Both the position numbers and the translations under genes were made by a program. Positions 1 through 6,540 of a stretch of DNA of 10,497 nucleotides are shown in pieces. The DNA lies in NCBI GenBank assembly GCA_003153335.1, contig PLYG01000070.1:1-10497 (forward strand). The letters run 5' to 3'. Position 1 is the stretch's first letter; each line of letters starts with the position of its first letter. The DNA is from Betaproteobacteria bacterium (GTDB lineage: Bacteria > Pseudomonadota > Gammaproteobacteria > Burkholderiales > Casimicrobiaceae). Below the pieces are notes generated by a model. It searched no databases and was not told the origin of the DNA. It saw only the letters and a program-made list of their open reading frames with translations.

Positions 1-1473
1 GATCCAGCCCGAGATCCAGAAGATGTCGTCCGCCGCCAGAAGATAGGCCTGCCCCGTCATGACACGGGAGATCGACGCCATCGCACTTAAGCTCGACAAG
101 CCCAGATGGCGCAGCCCCGCCAACGCCTGGTTGAAGGCAGGATTGTATTGCGTGGTGAGATCGGCCATCCGACTCTGATGCAAGGCTTCGCGGCGGTCCC
201 ATACGGTGGTGACGATCGAGGCGGCAAACCCGCCCGCGGTGATGCGGGCGAAATTGGAAAGGCCCGACGCCAGCGGAATGCGCTGCGGCGGCACGCCATC
301 CAGCAGGATGGTGATCATGGCCAGGAAGAAGGTCGCCATGGCGATGCCCTGAACCAGCAGCGGCACCACGAAATCGAAGAAACTGGCATCGGACGTCAAG
401 CCGGCGCGCAAGATGTAGGAAACCCCGAAGGCGATGAAAGCAACCGTGGCGATGATACGGGCATCGATGCGTGCCATCATCCGCGCGGTGAAGGGCGTAA
501 GCAGCACCGCGATGGCGCCGGTGGGCGCAGCCACCAGACCCGCCCAGGTGGCGGTATAGCCGATCTGGGTTTGCAGCCAGAGCGGCATCAGCAGATTATT
601 GGCGAAGAACACGGCATAGCCCAGACAGAAGGCCAAGGTGCCCAGCGCGAAATTCCTGCCCTTGAACAAGGACAGATCGACGATGGGATTCTTCTGGGTC
701 AATTCCCAGATCAGGAAGGCGACGAATCCGATTCCCGTCACAATGGCCAGCACCACGATTTCGTTGGAGGAAAACCAGTCCAGATCCTTGCCCTGGTCCA
801 ACATCACCTGCAGTGCGCCGACCCAGACGATCAGAAGTCCCAGCCCCACCGTGTCGATGGGAAGCTTGCGGGTGGGCGTCTCGCGGCTGGCGAGCGCACG
901 CCAAGTGAGGAACGTGACCAGCGCGCCCACCGGCACATTGATCAGGAAGATCCAGCCCCAGTGATAATTGTCGGAGATATAGCCGCCCAGGATGGGCCCA
1001 CAGATCGGCGCCACCAGGGTGGTGATCGACCAGATGCCCAGCGCGGTGGCGCGCTTATGCGCTGGAAAGATCGCGATCAGCAGCGCCTGCGAACCGGGAA
1101 TCATCGGTCCCGACGTGCCGCCTTGCAGGATACGGAAAAAGATCAGAGACGGCAGGCTCCAGGCCACGCCGCAGAGGAAGGACGCCACGGTAAAGGCGAC
1201 CACTGAGAAGACAAACGTGCGCACCACGCCATAACGGCCCATTAGCCAGCCGGTGAGCGGCACGCCGATGCCATTGGCCACCGCGAAGCTGGTGATGACC
1301 CAAATGCCCTGGTCCGTGCTCACGCCCAGATTTCCGGCGATGGTGGGAAGCGAGACATTGGCGATGGTGGAATCCAGCACCTGCATGAAAGTGCCCAGCG
1401 CCAGCGCCAGCGCCGTGATCGCCAGCGGCGCGCCCGTCATGGGCTTCAGGGCGTCGCTGCCTGGCGCACTCAC
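1..1473 (-). CDS. emrB: EmrB-type DHA2 family MFS multidrug efflux pump (3' end cut by window)
   Basis: Inner-membrane proton-drug antiporter of the 14-helix DHA2 family, which would supply the energy for a tripartite pump with the two genes upstream of it. The frame is open for 491 codons from a GTG at 1473 to the window edge. The family is about 510-530 residues, so only some tens of residues are missing. Visible signatures are LDSTIANVSLP at about residues 33-43 in the first helix (DHA2 motif), GWLMGRYGVVRTF after helix 2 (motif A-like) and CGPILGGYISDNYHW (motif C region). The last residues in view read LLAADDIFWISGWI, typical of the EmrB C-terminal region. The GTG overlaps the adaptor's TGA as GTGA, implying translational coupling; an in-frame ATG at 1440 (MTGAPLAI) is the alternative start. 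The lines I counted run about 52-70% GC, apparently somewhat below the two genes upstream. The substrate cannot be told from the sequence. Confidence 0.93.
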   Translation of the reverse strand, partial: MSAPGSDALKPMTGAPLAITALALALGTFMQVLDSTIANVSLPTIAGNLGVSTDQGIWVITSFAVANGIGVPLTGWLMGRYGVVRTFVFSVVAFTVASFLCGVAWSLPSLIFFRILQGGTSGPMIPGSQALLIAIFPAHKRATALGIWSITTLVAPICGPILGGYISDNYHWGWIFLINVPVGALVTFLTWRALASRETPTRKLPIDTVGLGLLIVWVGALQVMLDQGKDLDWFSSNEIVVLAIVTGIGFVAFLIWELTQKNPIVDLSLFKGRNFALGTLAFCLGYAVFFANNLLMPLWLQTQIGYTATWAGLVAAPTGAIAVLLTPFTARMMARIDARIIATVAFIAFGVSYILRAGLTSDASFFDFVVPLLVQGIAMATFFLAMITILLDGVPPQRIPLASGLSNFARITAGGFAASIVTTVWDRREALHQSRMADLTTQYNPAFNQALAGLRHLGLSSLSAMASISRVMTGQAYLLAADDIFWISGWI

Positions 1474-2678
1474 CGGCCAGCCGCGCCATTCTCCGCCATG
1501 ATACGGGCGATCAGCTTGTCGGCGGTACTGGATGAATCTTCGCCGGTGTCGCCTTCGCTTGTGGCGGCGCCCACATGCGCGGTCACCACCGGACCCGATG
1601 TGTGACGCACATCCACGCTGGCGGCCACGGACAGGCCCACGCGCAAGGGATGATCGCGCAACTCCTGGGGATCGAGCGCGATGCGCACGGGCACGCGCTG
1701 GACCACCTTGATCCAGTTGCCGGTCGCGTTCTGTGCCGGCAGCAGCGCGAACGCGGCACCGGTGCCCGCCCCCAGACCTTCGATCGTGCCGTGGTACGCG
1801 ACCTTCCTGCCGTACACGTCGGCAATGAGCTCGACCGGCTGGCCGATGCGCACGTTCTGCAGTTGGCTTTCCTTGAAATTGGCTTCGACCCAGACCTGAT
1901 TGAGCGCGATCACCGACATCAGCGGCGCGCCGGCCTGCACGCGCTGGCCGAGTTGCACGCTGCGCTTGGCGACATAACCATCGACCGGCGCGAGCAGATC
2001 GGCGCGCTTGAGCGCGAGGTACGCCTCGCGCACGCGGGCGGCGGCGCGGAGCACGTTGGGGTGCTGTTCGACGGCGATGCCAGCGGTCAGCGTCTGGTTC
2101 GACGTGAGCTGCTCCTGCGCCGCCAGCACCGCCGACTGCGCCGCCGCGACGCTGCTCTTCGAGGCGGCGAGTTGCGCGGTGGCGTGATTGAACTCTTCCT
2201 TGCCGACCGCGCCGGTGGCCACCAGCGGCAAGCGGCGCGATACGTCGTCCTCAGCACGCGCCAGATCGCTCCGGGCGCGCGCCAGTTCGGCTTCGCGCAA
2301 GGCGATCTGCGCCTTGAGCGTGCTGTTGTTAGCGTAGAGCGTGCGCACTTCGCGCACCGTCTGCGCGAGCTGCGCCTCGGCCTGGTCGAGCGCAACCTCG
2401 GCGTCGGCCGGATCGAGCTTGACGAGCAACTGCCCGGCCTTCACGTGGTCGGTGTCGTCGGCGTTGATCGCGACCACCGTGCCGCCGACCTGCGGAGTGA
2501 GCTGCACCACGTTGCCTTGCACGTAGGCGTTGTCGGTGGATTCGAAATGGTTCAGTACCAGCGCCCAGTAGATGCCATAGGCGATGCCGGCGACCGCGAC
2601 GGCGGCGGCCACGGCCGTGAGGGCCTTCTTGCGGGCCGGGTTGCCTGGCGGCGCGGCGTTGGTTTCAGGGGAAGTCAT
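1470..2678 (-). CDS. emrA: EmrA/HlyD-family membrane fusion (periplasmic adaptor) protein
   Basis: Periplasmic adaptor that would connect the EmrB-type pump to the outer-membrane channel. It is 402 residues, close to the usual EmrA length. After a short cytoplasmic N-terminus there is one membrane anchor (about residues 20-41). Next come the first half of the barrel-sandwich (STDNAYVQGNVVQLTPQVGG, from residue 47), a long Ala/Glu/Arg-rich coiled-coil hairpin (about 93-225), the second lipoyl half (LLAPVDGYVAKRSVQLGQRV, 228-247) and a beta-barrel domain. NWIKVVQRVPVRI at 321-333 is a hallmark of the EmrA subgroup. The C-terminal 40 residues are a low-complexity acidic/Ser tail. A good ribosome-binding site, GGAG, lies 7 bases before the ATG (2686-2689). 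The gene follows the channel gene after 62 bases, and its TGA overlaps the pump's GTG start. The family is certain; the substrate is unknown. Confidence 0.95.
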   Translation of the reverse strand: MTSPETNAAPPGNPARKKALTAVAAAVAVAGIAYGIYWALVLNHFESTDNAYVQGNVVQLTPQVGGTVVAINADDTDHVKAGQLLVKLDPADAEVALDQAEAQLAQTVREVRTLYANNSTLKAQIALREAELARARSDLARAEDDVSRRLPLVATGAVGKEEFNHATAQLAASKSSVAAAQSAVLAAQEQLTSNQTLTAGIAVEQHPNVLRAAARVREAYLALKRADLLAPVDGYVAKRSVQLGQRVQAGAPLMSVIALNQVWVEANFKESQLQNVRIGQPVELIADVYGRKVAYHGTIEGLGAGTGAAFALLPAQNATGNWIKVVQRVPVRIALDPQELRDHPLRVGLSVAASVDVRHTSGPVVTAHVGAATSEGDTGEDSSSTADKLIARIMAENGAAGR

Positions 2679-2740
2679 GAAATTTCTCCGGGATTCGATT
2701 CGATGTTGGTGTTGTTCGGCGTTGGCGGAGGGCCGTCAGC

Positions 2741-4267
2741 TCACTGGCCTGCCTGTGCGGTGCGCGCGGTGAGCTGGGAGTCGGGGGTGTAGCCGCCACC
2801 CAGCGCCCGGATCAGCGCGATCTGCACGTCGAGCGCACGCGCCTTCAAATCGGCCGCCTGGCGGCGCTGGTTCAGTACCGTCGCTTCGGCATTGAGCACC
2901 GTGAGGTAGGTGGAGAGGCCGGCTTTATAGCGCTGCGTCGCGAGATCGTAGGCCGACTCGGCCGCGGCTTGTGCGCTGGCCTGCTCGGCGTGCTGCCGGT
3001 CGATGGAGCGCAACGAGCTGATCTGGTCGGCCACGTCGTGCACGGCCTCCAGCACGGCGCCGTTGTAGCTCTCGATCGCCGCGTCGAGGTCGGCGGTCTT
3101 GCCGCGCAGATTGGCGCGCAGGCGGCCCGAGTCGAAGATCGGCAGGCGGATCGCCGGGCCGGCGCCGTATTGCTCGCTGCCCACCTTGATCAGCTGGTCC
3201 AGGCCGATGCTAGCCAGACCGATGAAGGCCGTGAGGTTGATGTTCGGATAGAACTGCGCCTTGGCGCTCTTCGTGTCGCTGGTCGCGGCCTCGATGCGCC
3301 AGCGCGCGGCCGTGATGTCGGCCCGCCAGCCCAGCAGGTCGGCGGGCACGGCGGCCGGCAGCGGCACCGCCTGCACGGTGGTGAGCGGCACGATCAAGCT
3401 GTCGAGCGCGTTCGGCGCCTGCGCGGTGAGTGCGGCCAGTGCGTGGCGCGTGAGCGTGATCTGTTCGTCGAGCTGTTCGATCTGCAGGCGCGCTTCGGGC
3501 AACGCGCCCTCGCCCTGGCGCAGCTCGACGTTGGTATCCAAGCCACCCTGCACGCGCTGCTTGATCAACGAGAGGATTTCGTCGCGTTGCTGGAGCGACC
3601 GTGCCGCGACTTCACGCTGCTCGAACAGCCGGCCGAGCGTCACGTAAGTGCGCGCGACGTTGCTCGCGAGCATGACGCGGGCGGCCTCTCGATCGGCCTG
3701 TGCGGCGCGTTCCGCGCCGACCGCCGCTTCGATTGCAGCGCGGTTGCGGCCGAAGAAATCGAACTCCCACGAAGCGCCAATCTGCGCGGTACCGAGCGTG
3801 CGGATCGAGCCGCCCAGCGGTGGCGGATAGATGCTGGTGGCGCTGAAACGCTGGCGTGTCACATCGAGCTCGCCGGTGACCTGCAGGCCATCGGCGGCCT
3901 GCGCGCCGGCCACCGCGGCTTGGGCGCGCTCCAGCCGCGCTTGCGCGATCTTGAGGCTGGGATTGCCGGCGAGCGCACGCTCGACCAGATCGGTCAACAC
4001 GGCGTCGCCGAAGCTACGCCACCAGTCCTCGGCGAGGGACGGCGCGGCAGGGCCGGCATCAAGCCCGACGCTGCGAGGCGCGATCGGCTGCGCGACCGGC
4101 GCGATGCCGGCGCTGCTCGCGCAGCCGCCGAGCGTGAGCACGACGCTGGCCGCGATAGCCGCAGCGATCAATGCGAGGGTCGACAGGCCGGCGCGCGCGC
4201 TGCGCACATTGGCATCAACTGCCTGCCTGAGGACGACAGCTTGTGTAGATAGTCGATATGGCTTCAT
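2741..4267 (-). CDS. NodT/OprM-family outer-membrane efflux lipoprotein
   Basis: TolC-like outer-membrane channel of the RND/EmrAB-associated NodT family, 508 residues, which gives the efflux system its exit duct. The N-terminus carries a hydrophobic signal with a lipobox LGGC (residues 46-49), so Cys49 would be lipidated after cleavage by signal peptidase II. Two OEP repeats follow: the first begins near DWWRSFGDAVLTDLV (81-95) and NPSLKIAQARLERAQAAVAG, and the second contains AKAQFYPNINLTAFIGLAS and YKAGLSTYLTVLNAEATVL. These strings are typical of OprM/NodT proteins. The 48-residue leader is long. An in-frame GTG at residue 21 (4207) would give a more usual 28-residue leader, and no strong ribosome-binding site favours either. 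The gene lies 74 bases after the MarR gene and 62 before the adaptor, in the same operon. Confidence 0.94.
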   Translation of the reverse strand: MKPYRLSTQAVVLRQAVDANVRSARAGLSTLALIAAAIAASVVLTLGGCASSAGIAPVAQPIAPRSVGLDAGPAAPSLAEDWWRSFGDAVLTDLVERALAGNPSLKIAQARLERAQAAVAGAQAADGLQVTGELDVTRQRFSATSIYPPPLGGSIRTLGTAQIGASWEFDFFGRNRAAIEAAVGAERAAQADREAARVMLASNVARTYVTLGRLFEQREVAARSLQQRDEILSLIKQRVQGGLDTNVELRQGEGALPEARLQIEQLDEQITLTRHALAALTAQAPNALDSLIVPLTTVQAVPLPAAVPADLLGWRADITAARWRIEAATSDTKSAKAQFYPNINLTAFIGLASIGLDQLIKVGSEQYGAGPAIRLPIFDSGRLRANLRGKTADLDAAIESYNGAVLEAVHDVADQISSLRSIDRQHAEQASAQAAAESAYDLATQRYKAGLSTYLTVLNAEATVLNQRRQAADLKARALDVQIALIRALGGGYTPDSQLTARTAQAGQ

Positions 4268-4341
4268 TGGCTTGGACAGTTATTGTTGCGTAGTTCGGGA
4301 AACGCTGTGCTGTACAGAGGCAGCGGCGGCGGGTGTGCCCG

Positions 4342-4824
4342 TCAGCCTGCTTCGCGCAACGCGTCGCCGGTTTGGACCATGCGCTGCAGGTAGGTCTGCA
4401 GGGCCTGCCATTCGGTCTTCGAAAAACCGGCCAGGTGGGCGTTCATCACCTCGGCAAGCACGGTGGGCACCTCGGTGATCGCAGCCTCGCCGTCTGGGGT
4501 GATCTCGACTCGCACCACACGCCGGTCTACGGTCGACCGCACCCGCTTGCACAGCCCCTTCTTTTCGAGGCGATCGAGCAGCCGCGTCATCGCGCCGGCA
4601 TCGACCTGCAGCCAGCGCGCCAGCTCGGCCACCGTGGAGCCGCCGGAGGTGCGCATGCGGATCAGCGGCCCCCATTGCGCGCTCGTCAAGCCATGTTCGG
4701 CAAGCCGCTTGTCGGCCTGATACACGATGGACATCATGACGCGCTTCATCAGGTAGCCCACGCTCTCTTCGGCGCAATAGCCGGCGGGGCGATAGAAGTC
4801 GGCTGGTGGGGCGATACGCGGCAC
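4342..4824 (-). CDS. MarR-family transcriptional regulator of the efflux operon
   Basis: Winged-helix dimeric repressor, probably controlling its own operon and released by small aromatic or phenolic ligands, as is usual for MarR/EmrR proteins (family knowledge). With the GTG start at 4824 it is 160 residues, the normal family length. Helices occupy about residues 17-60, the recognition helix-turn-helix about 63-90 (STVAELARWLQVDAGAMTRL), and the wing 95-112 with the conserved D-R-R (100-102) and ITPDGE. The frame stays open to an ATG at 4923 (193 residues), but those extra codons would be encoded by the promoter and palindrome at 4855-4883. A start downstream of that promoter is therefore far more likely. 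The leader from the predicted transcription start would be about 25 bases with only a weak ribosome-binding site. It is the first gene of the cassette marR-channel-adaptor-pump. Confidence 0.92.
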   Translation of the reverse strand: MPRIAPPADFYRPAGYCAEESVGYLMKRVMMSIVYQADKRLAEHGLTSAQWGPLIRMRTSGGSTVAELARWLQVDAGAMTRLLDRLEKKGLCKRVRSTVDRRVVRVEITPDGEAAITEVPTVLAEVMNAHLAGFSKTEWQALQTYLQRMVQTGDALREAG

Positions 4825-4854
4825 GGTGTTGGACTCGGTCTGGGAAAGAGCGCG

Positions 4855-4883
4855 AATATATATGCCTAGGCAATAGTTGTCAA
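4855..4883 (-). promoter_or_regulatory. Sigma70 promoter of the efflux operon
   Basis: On the minus strand a perfect -35 box TTGACA (4878-4883) is followed by exactly 17 bases and TATATT (4855-4860, five of six matches to TATAAT). Transcription would start near 4848, about 25 bases before the regulator's GTG at 4824. The strength of the boxes contrasts with the GC-rich surroundings and fits a promoter held off by a repressor. Confidence 0.82.
4863..4872. promoter_or_regulatory. Likely MarR-family operator inside the promoter spacer
   Basis: TGCCTAGGCA is a perfect 10-bp palindrome lying within the 17-bp spacer between the -35 and -10 boxes. Read on the minus strand the context is TATTGCCTAGGCATAT, close to the E. 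coli MarR site core TTGCCTGGGCAA (recalled from the literature). A repressor bound there would block RNA polymerase directly, so autorepression by the adjacent MarR-family protein is the natural inference. Confidence 0.72.
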
Positions 4884-5185
4884 GGCTTTGTTTGTCAGGG
4901 CACTTACGTGGGCAATTGTGCACTGGCCCCTTTGTGCATCCGCCCGACGAGGTCGGGCAGCGTATACTCGAATCCCTGCATCCGGCCGCGAGCGCCCCGC
5001 TTGGCGAGCGCGGATCCGACAGTCGAAAGCAACGACGTCAGTCGATCGCCAACCAGGGTTAATCGAAGCCCGCCGGCTCGATATTGACCACCCGTGCGAT
5101 CTCGTCGTCATCCTTCACGCCTCCCGCCTGCGGCCTGTGGTCGTTGGTGAGTGCCATGGGTAGAACAACTTGACAAGGCGCCATC
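4884..5185. other. Intergenic region between the efflux operon and the AhpD-like gene
   Basis: From the regulator's GTG (4824) to the next gene (5186) there are 361 bases without a convincing gene; the first 60 hold the efflux promoter. The remainder contains a 7-bp perfect inverted repeat (4942-4958), a TATACT hexamer at 4963-4968 without a matching -35, and an imperfect inverted repeat (4986-4996 with 5003-5013, two mismatches). It also has a TTGTCA direct repeat (4877-4882 and 4892-4897, 15 bases apart) and one short minus-strand ORF of 32 codons (5059-5157). No strong promoter for the plus-strand gene is visible. Confidence 0.6.
4942..4958. repeat. Perfect 7-bp inverted repeat with 3-base loop
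   Basis: GCCCGAC and GTCGGGC (4942-4948 and 4952-4958) are separated by GAG. A TATACT hexamer follows 4 bases later (4963-4968). The repeat could be a protein-binding site for a promoter of the plus-strand AhpD-like gene, a short stem-loop, or chance in GC-rich DNA. No T-run follows, so a classical terminator is unlikely. Confidence 0.45.
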
Positions 5186-5767
5186 ATGACTCGCATAGCC
5201 ACGCGTTCGGGCCAGCATTACCCGTGGTACGTTCGCCTCATCTTTGCTTTGCAGCGGCGCCGCTATGGGATGGAGCTGGAACCCGCCCGGTTGTGGGGAC
5301 GCACGCCCAAAGCGTTTCTCGCGCTGACTTTGCTTTACCGCGCGCTTGAGCGCAAGTCGTCACCAGTCGAGCCGGCACTGCGCTCCTTGGTCATCGTGCG
5401 CGTGTCGCAGATCAATTGGTGCGCGTTCTGCGTCGATCTCAACTCGGCCACGGCGATCGAGCGCCACGTTCCGGCAGCCAAACTTGAAGCCCTTGGCGAC
5501 TGCGAGCGTTCACCTCTGTTCAGTGAACGGGAAAAGGCCGCGCTGGCTTATGCCCATTCGATGACCTGCTCCGGCCGGCCAGTGGACGACACGTTGATGT
5601 CCCGTTTGAAGGCGCAATTCGATGATGATGCGATTATCGAACTCACTGCGCTGATCGGCTTTCAGAACCTTTCCAGCAAGTTCAACGCCGCGCTTGGCGT
5701 GGCGCCGCAGGGATTTTGTCCAAACGTGCAATTGCCGCGTAGCGATGTGAAGGTGCCAACCCTATAG
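5186..5767 (+). CDS. Carboxymuconolactone decarboxylase / AhpD-like family protein
   Basis: A 193-residue all-helical protein of the CMD/AhpD superfamily. The core has the redox Cys pair in SQINWCAFCVDLN (Cys79 and Cys82), followed by the typical SPLFSEREKAALAYAHSMT (109-127), FDDDAIIELTALIGFQNLSSKFNAALG (145-171) and a final PQGFC. In AhpD itself a His four residues after the second Cys and a Glu twelve before the first take part in the proton relay. Here those positions hold Asn86 and Ser67, so peroxidase-type chemistry is uncertain. The N-terminal PWYVRLIFALQRRRYG matches what I recall of this subfamily and supports the ATG at 5186; AAGG at 5175-5178 is a plausible ribosome-binding site 7 bases upstream. 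It stands alone, divergent from the efflux operon and convergent with the YbhB-like gene. Its substrate is unknown; a role in oxidative or electrophile stress is only inference. Confidence 0.88.
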   Translation: MTRIATRSGQHYPWYVRLIFALQRRRYGMELEPARLWGRTPKAFLALTLLYRALERKSSPVEPALRSLVIVRVSQINWCAFCVDLNSATAIERHVPAAKLEALGDCERSPLFSEREKAALAYAHSMTCSGRPVDDTLMSRLKAQFDDDAIIELTALIGFQNLSSKFNAALGVAPQGFCPNVQLPRSDVKVPTL

Positions 5768-5809
5768 TCCGCCTGCTTGATGGTGTTCCCCTGGTGAAAT
5801 GGGTCTTGC

Positions 5810-5832
5810 CCCGTCTCCCCGAGGGAGACGGG
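5810..5832. terminator. Strong hairpin between convergent genes
   Basis: A 10-bp perfect stem (5810-5819 with 5823-5832, CCCGTCTCCC and its complement) encloses a 3-base loop. It lies 43 bases after the plus-strand AhpD-like stop and 5 bases after the minus-strand YbhB-like stop (5837), where a bidirectional terminator would be expected. No T-run follows on either strand, so it may act as an RNA 3'-end stabiliser or belong to an intergenic repeat family. Confidence 0.6.
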
Positions 5833-5836
5833 AGTT

Positions 5837-6466
5837 CTACAGCTTCACCGCCGGATTCAACGCATAGCGCCCAGTCACGCTGGCCTGCGCGAGCATTTTT
5901 CCCTTCATTGCACGGCGCACGTCGTTGCCGTTGAATGTCCCTTCCAGCCCCAGCCGCGCGGCGTTGAGCGCATACAGCGTAAATACGTAGCGGTGCGGAA
6001 TGGAGTCGTTCCACGGCGGACACGGGCCGTCATAGCCGAAATAGTCGCCGGCCATATCCTTGTCGCCGGCGAACCAGCCGGTGTAATCGTTGATGCCCTG
6101 GCGCGCGGCATGCGCGGCCTGCGGGCCGGCTTTGCCGCGCGGGGTGACGCCGTTCGAGAACTCGCCGCAGGCAATCTTGGTCATCGTCGACGGCAGATCG
6201 ATCAGCACCCAGTGAAAGAAATCGACGCGCGGCAGGTTCGCGGGAACCGTGCGGCCTTCCTGGTTCACGTCATCACCCTTCGACGGGACGTCAGGATCGT
6301 GGCACAGCAACACGAACGAGCGGGTGCCGAGCGGGACATCGTGCCACGCAAAATCGGGATTCAGGTTTTCCGAAAGCGACATGCGTGTCCGGGGATCGAT
6401 CTTGCCGAACGCGTACTCGGGCGGGATGGGCTCCAGTTCGGAAAATGCGGTTGTTGTCAGTTTCAT
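5837..6466 (-). CDS. YbhB/YbcL-type phosphatidylethanolamine-binding (PEBP) family protein
   Basis: A 209-residue cytoplasmic protein of the Raf-kinase-inhibitor-like PEBP family. The ligand-pocket signatures are in order: SFVLLCHDPDVPSKGDD (50-66, with the D-P-D-x-P motif), DFFHWVLIDLPS (82-93), YFGYDGPCPPWNDSIPHRYV (142-161, the G-P-C-P-P and H-R-Y motifs) and FTLYALN. These match bacterial YbhB-like proteins. The start is supported by GGGAG placed 5 bases before the ATG (6472-6476). Bacterial members have no settled function; they are thought to bind small anionic ligands. The gene follows the glutathione S-transferase by 74 bases on the same strand and is probably co-transcribed with it. 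The hairpin at 5810-5832 follows its stop. Confidence 0.93.
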   Translation of the reverse strand: MKLTTTAFSELEPIPPEYAFGKIDPRTRMSLSENLNPDFAWHDVPLGTRSFVLLCHDPDVPSKGDDVNQEGRTVPANLPRVDFFHWVLIDLPSTMTKIACGEFSNGVTPRGKAGPQAAHAARQGINDYTGWFAGDKDMAGDYFGYDGPCPPWNDSIPHRYVFTLYALNAARLGLEGTFNGNDVRRAMKGKMLAQASVTGRYALNPAVKL

Positions 6467-6537
6467 GCAAGCTCCCAGACTTTTGAGAAAGAGTTGTTGA
6501 GCGTGTATTGCGGCCTTCCGGTTCGATTTTTCTCCAT
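6463..6537 (-). CDS. Possible 24-residue leader peptide overlapping the YbhB-like gene start
   Basis: An ATG at 6537, three bases beyond the transferase stop, opens 24 codons (MEKNRTGRPQ...KVWELA). They end in TGA at 6463-6465, overlapping the next gene's ATG as ATGA. The ORF nearly fills the gap between the two genes, so it could couple their translation. There is no good ribosome-binding site before its ATG and I know of no homologue, so it may be chance. Confidence 0.25.
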   Translation of the reverse strand: MEKNRTGRPQYTLNNSFSKVWELA

Positions 6538-6540
6538 GAT

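Noticed and set aside
106..1206. 366-codon plus-strand open frame opposite the pump gene
   Set aside because: Gln/Arg/Gly/His-rich and without hydrophobic segments; shadow of the EmrB-type frame, which carries clear family motifs.
1575..2792. 405-codon plus-strand open frame opposite the adaptor gene
   Set aside because: Low-complexity Arg/His/Leu/Gly sequence with no motif; mirror of the EmrA-type coding frame.
2969..4252. 427-codon plus-strand open frame opposite the channel gene
   Set aside because: Arg/Ala/Gly-rich, without motif; shadow of the well-supported NodT-family gene.
4825..4923. Longer MarR-family start at ATG 4923
   Set aside because: The extra 33 codons would be encoded by the -35, operator and -10 sequences, and the family does not have such an extension.
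5170..5175. TTGACA just before the AhpD-like start
   Set aside because: A -10 at 17 bases would lie inside the gene (about 5193-5198) and is poor, so a promoter here would miss the start codon.
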